From contig JAEXXR010000572.1 in the NCBI GenBank assembly GCA_023405705.1, positions 1-5,453 on the forward strand: 5,453 bases of DNA. The letters run 5' to 3'. The notes below the pieces were generated by a model. It searched no databases. It saw nothing but the letters and a program-made list of their open reading frames with translations, and was not told the origin of the DNA. This DNA comes from Actinomycetes bacterium. GTDB lineage: Bacteria; Actinomycetota; Thermoleophilia; Solirubrobacterales; Solirubrobacteraceae. Shown piece after piece: positions 1 to 5,050 of the stretch. The translations under genes and the position numbers were made by a program. Each line of letters begins with the position of its first letter. The first letter of the stretch is position 1.

Positions 1-1317
1 GCGCTCGCCGCCTGCGGCAGCGGCGACGGCGGGCCCAGCGGCGGACCGGCCGGCGACGGCGTCGACATGCCGACGACGACCGTCGCCAGCACCGTCAGAG
101 TCGACGTCAGAGCGGAGCCGAGCGGGACGATCTCCGTCGCGGCGCCCTCCGACGCGCCCGGCGACATCGCCCTGCGCAGAAAGCAGGCCGAGGCCTTCGA
201 GGAGAAGCACCCCGGCGTCACCGTGAAGGTCCAGGTGATCCCGCGCACGGGCTATGACCAGAAGATCATGACCCAGATCGCGGCCGGCTCGGCGCCCGAC
301 ATCATCGGCACCGGCGACGTGATGATCCCGACGCTGGTCAACCGCAACTTCGCGCTCGACCTGACGCCGTACATGGAGTCCGACCCGCAGTTCGACTCCT
401 CCGACTGGTACCCGGAGATCCTCGAGGGCCTCACCTACGAGGGCAAGGTCGTCGGTCTCAGCGACAACTGGGACACGCAGGCGATGTACTACAACCGGAG
501 GCTGTTCAGAGAGGCCGGCGTCGCCGAGCCGACCGCCGACTGGACCTGGGACGACTACAGAGCGGCCGCCGAGCAGCTGACCAGAGGCGAAGGCGCCGAC
601 AAGGTCTGGGGCTCGTTCTGGCAGAAGTGGTTCGTCCCGGTCGCCGACGCGGTCGCCGCCGCGGGCGGCAGCGTCTACGACGAGGCGGGCAGGAAGTGCA
701 TGCTGACCGAGCCCGAGGGGATCGAGGCGCTCACCTTCCTCGACGACCTGCGCAGAGCGGGCGTCGACCCCGGCGCGACCGAGGACCGCGTGCTCGGCCG
801 CGAGCCCGACGAGATCTTCGCCGCCGGGAAGGCCGCGATGCTCGTCGGCGACGGCCGCTGGGGCGCCTACGCCTTCAACGAGGCGGAGGACCTCGACTGG
901 GCCGTGGCGGAGCTGCCGAGAGGCCCGCAGGGCCGCTCGAACTTCTTCCACCTCGCCGCCTACTCGATCCCGTCGAACTCGAAGAACCCCGACACCGCCT
1001 GGGCCTTCCTGCGCTTCATGACCTCCAGAGAGGGCGTCGAGATGGGCGTCGCGGAGAGCCAGGGCGTTCCGGCGATCAAGTCGGTCGCGACCTCGGCGCT
1101 GGTCGCCGACCAGCCGATCGTGAGAGAGAACAACGCGCTGCAGCCGTTCCTCGACTCGCTGCCGAGCGCCCGCCGCGCCCCGCAGCTGACCGACTTCAAC
1201 CGCTACCAGGACAAGGTCGACGAGGCGCTGCTGCCGCTGTGGCGCGGCAAGACGACCCCTCAGGCGGCGGCTGAGAAGGCCTGCAAGGACGTCGACGCCG
1301 AGTTCGCGAAGGGCTGA
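1..1317 (+). CDS. ABC transporter substrate-binding lipoprotein, family 1 (sugar type), 5' end missing
   Basis: Extracellular solute-binding protein that would capture a sugar or oligosaccharide and deliver it to the two permeases encoded next. The frame is open from base 1, giving 438 codons in the window. The first residues read A-L-A-A-C followed by a Gly/Ser/Asp-rich linker, which is a lipobox with the lipidated Cys at codon 5, so the start codon and signal peptide lie upstream. The ATG at 67 is internal to the linker and is not the start. The mature fold begins near codon 43 (GTISVAAPSD), with family hallmarks such as AAGSAPDII, MYYNRRLFREAGV (about codons 162-174) and TWDDYRAAAEQL. The C-terminus ends in a helix with a Cys (codon 428). 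A second Cys lies at codon 233, and the two could pair. Arginine is often encoded by AGA (10 of 26), unlike the downstream genes. The family call is firm; the ligand is unknown. Confidence 0.93.
   Translation, partial: ALAACGSGDGGPSGGPAGDGVDMPTTTVASTVRVDVRAEPSGTISVAAPSDAPGDIALRRKQAEAFEEKHPGVTVKVQVIPRTGYDQKIMTQIAAGSAPDIIGTGDVMIPTLVNRNFALDLTPYMESDPQFDSSDWYPEILEGLTYEGKVVGLSDNWDTQAMYYNRRLFREAGVAEPTADWTWDDYRAAAEQLTRGEGADKVWGSFWQKWFVPVADAVAAAGGSVYDEAGRKCMLTEPEGIEALTFLDDLRRAGVDPGATEDRVLGREPDEIFAAGKAAMLVGDGRWGAYAFNEAEDLDWAVAELPRGPQGRSNFFHLAAYSIPSNSKNPDTAWAFLRFMTSREGVEMGVAESQGVPAIKSVATSALVADQPIVRENNALQPFLDSLPSARRAPQLTDFNRYQDKVDEALLPLWRGKTTPQAAAEKACKDVDAEFAKG
4..15 (+). other. Lipobox (L-A-A-C) of the binding protein
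   Basis: The codons CTC GCC GCC TGC encode L-A-A-C, the consensus for signal peptidase II cleavage and diacylglyceryl attachment to the Cys (codon at 13-15). A flexible G/S/P/D-rich linker follows. The hydrophobic part of the signal peptide is upstream of the window, so the call rests on the box, the linker and the protein family. Confidence 0.8.
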
Positions 1318-1325
1318 GCGACGGC

Positions 1326-2282
1326 ATGAGCGTCTCGATCCCCAAGCCCGTCCGCCCGCGCCTCCCCCGGCGCGACCGCGGGCGGGGGCGGGGGCGCACG
1401 CAGCAGGGGCGCGAGACGCTCGCAGCCTGGCTGTTCCTCGCCCCCAGCACGCTCCACTTCCTGATCTTCACCGTCGGCGCGCTGATCGCGTCGCTGGTGA
1501 TCTCGACCTGGCAGTGGGACCTCGTCACCCCGCACCGGTTCATCGGCGTCGACAACTACGCGGCGCTCTTCCAGGACCAGCAGTTCTACACGTCGCTCGG
1601 CGTCACCCTCACCTACTGCCTGATCACGATCCCGAGCGGGCTCGTGCTGGGGATGGTGATCGCGCTGGCGCTCAACCAGAAGCTGCGCGGCATGACGACG
1701 CTGCGCTTCATCTACTTCATCCCCTACGTGGCGCCGGTCGCCGCCGTCGCGCTGCTGTGGAGATGGATGTACAACAGCCAGTACGGGATCCTCAACTGGT
1801 TCCTGTCGTTCTTCGTCCCCGGCGACGTCACGATCGACTGGCTCGGCGAGCCGCGGCTGGCGATCGTCGCCGCCGCGATCATGGACGTGTGGAAGAACCT
1901 CGGGTGGAGCGTGACGCTCTTCACCGCGGGGCTGCTGGCGATCCCCGCCCACTACTACGAGGCGGCCGAGCTGGACGGCGCGAGCCCCTGGCAGCGCTTC
2001 CGCTACGTCACCTTCCCGCTGCTGACGCCGACGACCTTCTTCCTCGTCGTGATGGGCGTGATCGGCTCCTTCCAGGTCTTCGACTCGATCTACCTGATGC
2101 TCGGCGACACCCCGAACGCCAACGCCACGACCTACAACTTCTACATCTGGCAGCAGGGCTTCCGCTACAGCAACATGGGCTACGCCTCCGCGCTGTCGTG
2201 GGTGCTGTTCGCGATCATCGGCGTCCTCACCTTCGTCCAGTTCAAGTTCCTCAACAAGCGGGTGAACTATGACCTCGCTTAG
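1326..2282 (+). CDS. ABC sugar transporter permease, MalF/UgpA type (318 aa)
   Basis: Inner-membrane permease subunit of a carbohydrate (CUT1-type) importer, pairing with the permease encoded next. It shows about six hydrophobic segments: residues 33-62, 92-116, 127-148, 176-204 (weaker), 232-257 and 287-306. The cytoplasmic EAA loop that docks on the ATPase is seen as EAAELDGASPW at 212-222, followed by the typical F-PLL-P segment. The length is normal for the family. The N-terminal cytoplasmic tail is strongly basic, with eight Arg between residues 10 and 24 including an RGRGRGR run. The ATG at 1326 lies 8 nt after the upstream stop. The only SD-like sequence is GAAGGG at 1308-1313, 12 nt from the start, so coupling to the upstream gene is likely. 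It is the only complete gene here ending in TAG. The substrate cannot be told. Confidence 0.95.
   Translation: MSVSIPKPVRPRLPRRDRGRGRGRTQQGRETLAAWLFLAPSTLHFLIFTVGALIASLVISTWQWDLVTPHRFIGVDNYAALFQDQQFYTSLGVTLTYCLITIPSGLVLGMVIALALNQKLRGMTTLRFIYFIPYVAPVAAVALLWRWMYNSQYGILNWFLSFFVPGDVTIDWLGEPRLAIVAAAIMDVWKNLGWSVTLFTAGLLAIPAHYYEAAELDGASPWQRFRYVTFPLLTPTTFFLVVMGVIGSFQVFDSIYLMLGDTPNANATTYNFYIWQQGFRYSNMGYASALSWVLFAIIGVLTFVQFKFLNKRVNYDLA
1352..1385 (+). repeat. GC-only inverted repeat with adjacent G-runs at the 5' end of permease 1
   Basis: CCGCCCGCG (1352-1360) and CGCGGGCGG (1377-1385) are perfect 9-nt inverted repeats separated by 16 nt, about 26 nt after the permease start codon. A run of G-tracts (1380-1382, 1384-1388, 1390-1394, 1406-1409) overlaps the right arm. 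Such an mRNA hairpin could reduce permease translation or protect the upstream binding-protein transcript, but in DNA this GC-rich it could also be incidental to coding an Arg-Gly tail. Confidence 0.4.
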
Positions 2283-3177
2283 TGCGCCGCTGCCCGGCGA
2301 GGGCCTCCCCACGCCGGCCGGCCCGGGCCCCGGACCGAGCGGGCCGGGCCGCGACCTCGGTGCGCGCCTGCGCAAGGCGCTCGGCTACGTCGTGCTGGTG
2401 GCGCTGGCGATCGTCGCGCTCGCGCCGCTGCTGTGGATGCTCTCGACCTCGCTGAAGAGCAACCAGAACGTCTTCTCGTATCCGCCGCAGTGGATCCCGC
2501 ACGACTGGAAGTTCGACAACTACACGTCGCTGTGGGACGACCTGCCGATGAACCGCTGGCTCCTCAACACGTTCCTCGTGTCGACGGTCGTGGTGCTCGG
2601 ACAGCTGCTGTTCTGCTCGATGGCGGCCTACGCCTTCGCGCGGATGCAGTTCAAGGGGCGCGAGCCGCTCTTCTACCTCTTCCTCGCGTCGCTGATGGTC
2701 CCTTACCAGGTGACGCTGATCCCGGCCTTCGTGCTGATCTCCAGACTCGGATGGATCGACAGCTACCAGGCGCTGATCGTGCCGCAGCTCTCGACCCCGT
2801 TCGGCATCTTCATGCTGCGGCAGTTCTTCATGACGCTGCCGCGCGAGCTGGAGGAGGCCGCACGGCTGGACGGCGCCTCCTACTGGCGCATCTACCGCTC
2901 GATCCTCGTCCCGCTCTCCAAGCCCGCGCTGCTCGCCTTCGGCGTCTTCTCGTTCATCGGGATGTGGGGCGACTTCCTGTGGCCGCTGATCGTCATCAAC
3001 TCGCCGGAGAAGATGACGCTCACCGTCGGCCTCAACTACCTCAGCAACTCCTACAACACCGACTGGGCCCGACTGATGGCCGGCGACGTGATCTCGCTGC
3101 TGCCGCTGATGTTCATCTACGCGATAGCCCAGCGCTACTTCATCCAAGGCATCGCCATGACCGGATTGAAAGGCTGA
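2269..3177 (+). CDS. ABC sugar transporter permease, MalG/UgpE type (302 aa)
   Basis: Second inner-membrane permease of the importer. Hydrophobic segments are near residues 39-60, 99-123, 132-158, 165-184 (weaker), 219-244 and 273-291. The EAA loop reads ELEEAARLDGASYW at 193-206 (EAA at 196-198, Gly at 202), followed by ILVPLSKPA, which is diagnostic for the MalG side. MVPYQVTLIP (143-152) and the C-terminal FIQGIAMTGLKG are also typical of the family. The ATG at 2269 overlaps the last 14 nt of the preceding permease, indicating translational coupling; GGTGA at 2261-2265 may help as an SD. Before the first membrane segment lies a Pro/Gly-rich tail (residues about 6-29), longer and lower in complexity than usual. 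A start farther inside would remove this tail, but the coupled ATG is the natural choice. No ATPase gene accompanies the pair. Confidence 0.95.
   Translation: MTSLSAPLPGEGLPTPAGPGPGPSGPGRDLGARLRKALGYVVLVALAIVALAPLLWMLSTSLKSNQNVFSYPPQWIPHDWKFDNYTSLWDDLPMNRWLLNTFLVSTVVVLGQLLFCSMAAYAFARMQFKGREPLFYLFLASLMVPYQVTLIPAFVLISRLGWIDSYQALIVPQLSTPFGIFMLRQFFMTLPRELEEAARLDGASYWRIYRSILVPLSKPALLAFGVFSFIGMWGDFLWPLIVINSPEKMTLTVGLNYLSNSYNTDWARLMAGDVISLLPLMFIYAIAQRYFIQGIAMTGLKG
2319..2351 (+). repeat. GC-only inverted repeat in the 5' end of permease 2
   Basis: CGGCCCGG (2319-2326) and CCGGGCCG (2344-2351) are perfect 8-nt inverted repeats with a 17-nt loop. A self-complementary 10-mer, GGCCCGGGCC, sits at 2320-2329. 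The stretch encodes the Pro/Gly-rich N-terminal tail of the permease. It may form an mRNA hairpin about 50 nt after the start codon; function is not established, and base composition alone makes such structures likely. Confidence 0.35.
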
Positions 3178-3185
3178 CCCGTCCC

Positions 3186-4259
3186 ATGCCCTCGACCGTC
3201 GTCCGCTTCGTCGAAGCGCTCAACGCCGATCTCGTCCTCGACCCCGACGACCGCTCCACGCGCCCGCTGGAGCCGCACCAGGTCCGCCTCCAGACGCTCT
3301 ACTCCGGCATCTCCGCCGGCACCGAGCTGACCGCCTACCGCGGCTCCAACCCCTACCTCTCCAAGCGCTGGAACGAGACGACCCGCCTGTTCGAGAGCGG
3401 CGACGGCACGACGCCGAACTTCACCTACCCGATCGACGGCTGGGGCTACGAGGAGGTCGGCCGCGTGATCGAGGTCGGCGCCGACGTCGAGACGCCGGCC
3501 GTCGGCGACGTGGTCTACGGCACGTGGGGCCACCGCAGCCATCACGTCTGCCGCGCCGCCTGGGCGGCCGACCGGATCCTGCCCGACGGGGTCGACCCGA
3601 TCGTCGGGATCTTCTCCCAGATCGGCGGGATCGCGCTGAACGCCGTGCTCGACGCCGACATCCACGTCGGCGAGGACGTCGCCGTCTTCGGCCAGGGCGT
3701 CCCGGGCCTGCTGGCGGCGCAGCTCGCGCGCGTCAACGGCGGCGACGTGATCGCGGTCGACGGGATCGCCGCGCGGCTGGAGCTGGCGGCGCGACTGGGC
3801 GCGCGTCACACGATCGACGTCACGGCCGAGCCGGCCGCCGAGAAGATCAAGCAGCTGACCGACCAGCGCGGTGCCGACGTCTCGATCGAGATCACCGGCT
3901 TCGCGTCGGCCCTGAACGAGGCCGTGCGCGCGACCGCGTACAACTCGCGCGTCGTCGCCTCCGGCTTCTTCCAGGGCGGCGCCGAGGCGCTCTTCCTCGG
4001 GGAGGAGTTCCACCACAACCGGATCGAGCTGCGCTGCTCGCAGATCTCGGGCGTCTCCCGCGACCTCGACCACCGCTGGAGCGAGCTGCGGCTGATCCAG
4101 ACGTTCATCCGCATGTGCGCGGAGGGCCGCGTCGACGCCGAGGCGCTCGTCAGCCACCGGATCCCGGCGGCGCAGGCCGGCGAGGCCTTCAACCTGCTGC
4201 ACGAGCGGCCGCAGGAGGCCGTCCAGGTCGTGCTCGACTTCACGGAGGAGGCGGCATGA
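3186..4259 (+). CDS. Zinc-less medium-chain dehydrogenase/reductase, BchC-like group (357 aa)
   Basis: NAD(P)-dependent oxidoreductase of the medium-chain (alcohol dehydrogenase-like) superfamily, expected in the cytoplasm. The N-terminal GroES-like domain carries GISAGTE (residues 41-47) where zinc enzymes have GICGTD/GSD. It has GWGYEEVG (85-92) where they have GHE, so the catalytic Cys and His are missing. Only three Cys occur in the whole protein, which excludes the four-Cys structural zinc lobe. The Rossmann motif is GQGVPG (169-174), with an Asp at the end of the second strand (AVD, D192), suggesting NAD rather than NADP. GADVSIEITG further on is a family signature. The SGIS-x-GTE form is typical of the group containing bacteriochlorophyllide dehydrogenase BchC and many uncharacterised relatives. 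A pigment role is not implied; the transporter and GH2 context points to a sugar or glycoside substrate. The start lies 8 nt after the upstream stop, with a weak SD (GAAAGG, 3168-3173). Confidence 0.88.
   Translation: MPSTVVRFVEALNADLVLDPDDRSTRPLEPHQVRLQTLYSGISAGTELTAYRGSNPYLSKRWNETTRLFESGDGTTPNFTYPIDGWGYEEVGRVIEVGADVETPAVGDVVYGTWGHRSHHVCRAAWAADRILPDGVDPIVGIFSQIGGIALNAVLDADIHVGEDVAVFGQGVPGLLAAQLARVNGGDVIAVDGIAARLELAARLGARHTIDVTAEPAAEKIKQLTDQRGADVSIEITGFASALNEAVRATAYNSRVVASGFFQGGAEALFLGEEFHHNRIELRCSQISGVSRDLDHRWSELRLIQTFIRMCAEGRVDAEALVSHRIPAAQAGEAFNLLHERPQEAVQVVLDFTEEAA
4244..4259 (+). promoter_or_regulatory. Strong Shine-Dalgarno and ATGA overlap for the epimerase gene
   Basis: GGAGGAGG at 4244-4251 precedes the ATG at 4256; its first GGAGG leaves 7 nt to the start. 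The ATG overlaps the TGA stop of the dehydrogenase (ATGA, 4256-4259). This is the best ribosome binding site in the window and fixes the start of the epimerase gene. The overlap suggests that translation of the two enzymes is coupled. Confidence 0.8.
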
Positions 4260-5050
4260 GCGAGCTGAGGCTGCTCGTCCAGGAGCACGAGATCCCCGGC
4301 GGCTCGCTGGAGGAGAAGTGGGAGCTGCTGCAGGAGGTCGGCTTCCACGGGATCGAGCTGCACGGCCGCGACCAGCAGTTCGCCGAGCGGCTGCCGGAGC
4401 TGCGGCAGGCCGCCGCGGCCGGCGTGCCGATGCCGTCGGTCTGCCTGATCTCCGAGCAGTTCATCGGCGACTGGGACGCCGGCGTGCGCAAGGACGCCGT
4501 CGCGAACATGAAGACGCTGCTGAGCACGATCGCCGCCGTCGGCGGGACCGGCGCGATCACGCCGGCCGCCTTCGGGCTGTTCTCGAAGGCGCTGCCGCCG
4601 TTCAAGGCGCCGCGCACCGTCGAGGAGGATCGCGCCGTGCTGCTGGAGGCGCTCGCCGAGCTGGGCGAGCACGCCGGCCGCGAGGGCGTCGCCGTCTACC
4701 TCGAGCCGCTCAACCGCTACGAGGACCACATGCTCAACAAGCTCCACCAGGCGGTCAGCCTGATCGAGGAGCTCGGCAGCCCGCACGTGAAGGTGATGGC
4801 CGACACCTTCCACATGAACATCGAGGAGGACGACATCCCGGCGTCGCTGCGGGCGACCGGCGTGCTGCTGGGCCACGTCCACCTGGCCGACTCGCAGCGC
4901 TCGCATCCCGGCAGCGGCCACACCGACTTCGCGTCGATCGCCGCGGCGCTGCGGGAGCTGTCGTTCGACGGGTGCCTGGCGATGGAGTGCGGCATCCGCG
5001 GCGACAAGAAGGAGTCGCTGAAGCAGGTCTCGGCGCTCTTCAACGGATGA
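4256..5050 (+). CDS. Sugar 3-epimerase/isomerase, xylose-isomerase-like TIM barrel (264 aa)
   Basis: Cytoplasmic metal-dependent sugar epimerase or isomerase of the AP-endonuclease-2/xylose-isomerase-like TIM-barrel superfamily; length is typical. The barrel can be followed from GFHGIEL (near residue 30) through VYLEPLNRYEDH, VMADTFHMN, HVHLADSQR and AMECG. Candidate metal ligands are E150, D183, H209 and E244, and candidate substrate residues are E156, H186 and R215. These spacings equal those known for D-tagatose/D-psicose 3-epimerases (E152, D185, H211, E246; E158, H188, R217), shifted by two. This favours 3-epimerisation of a keto sugar over an IolI- or hydroxypyruvate-isomerase role, though inositol-pathway or keto-glycoside lyase relatives share the fold. 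It overlaps both neighbours by ATGA and probably works in sequence with the dehydrogenase. Superfamily membership is firm; the exact reaction is inferred. Confidence 0.9.
   Translation: MSELRLLVQEHEIPGGSLEEKWELLQEVGFHGIELHGRDQQFAERLPELRQAAAAGVPMPSVCLISEQFIGDWDAGVRKDAVANMKTLLSTIAAVGGTGAITPAAFGLFSKALPPFKAPRTVEEDRAVLLEALAELGEHAGREGVAVYLEPLNRYEDHMLNKLHQAVSLIEELGSPHVKVMADTFHMNIEEDDIPASLRATGVLLGHVHLADSQRSHPGSGHTDFASIAAALRELSFDGCLAMECGIRGDKKESLKQVSALFNG
5047..5050 (+). other. ATGA stop/start overlap without an evident Shine-Dalgarno
   Basis: The GH2 start codon overlaps the epimerase stop codon. The 25 nt upstream hold no purine-rich SD; the nearest, AAGAAGGAG at 5006-5014, is more than 30 nt away. 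Translation of the hydrolase probably depends on re-initiation by ribosomes finishing the epimerase. Confidence 0.6.

Noticed and set aside
67..1317. ATG at 67 as the start of the binding protein
   Set aside because: The same frame is open to base 1 and encodes a lipobox and linker directly upstream, so this Met is internal.
627..2272. Plus-strand frames at 627-1274 and 1514-2272
   Set aside because: Arg-rich shadows of the binding protein and permease 1 with no domain features.
2320..2329. Palindrome GGCCCGGGCC as an operator
   Set aside because: It lies inside coding sequence in GC-only surroundings with no promoter near it; chance is the simpler reading.
2433..3185. Upstream in-frame extension of the dehydrogenase from an ATG at 2433
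   Set aside because: It runs out of frame through permease 2 and gives Arg/Ala/Leu-rich nonsense; the normal family N-terminus begins at 3186.
3524..4255. Upstream in-frame extension of the epimerase
   Set aside because: The extension is an Arg/Gly-rich shadow of the dehydrogenase; the TIM-barrel N-terminus and a strong SD place the start at 4256.
3186..4259. Bacteriochlorophyll biosynthesis role for the dehydrogenase
   Set aside because: Likeness to BchC is only at the level of the zinc-less motif; nothing nearby concerns pigment synthesis and the context is sugar uptake.
1260..4921. Four long minus-strand open frames (1260-2375, 2251-3147, 3135-4202, 3806-4921)
   Set aside because: Their translations are dominated by Arg, Asp, Val, Glu and Gln without any recognisable domain, and they lie antisense to clear genes; high GC makes stops rare in these frames.
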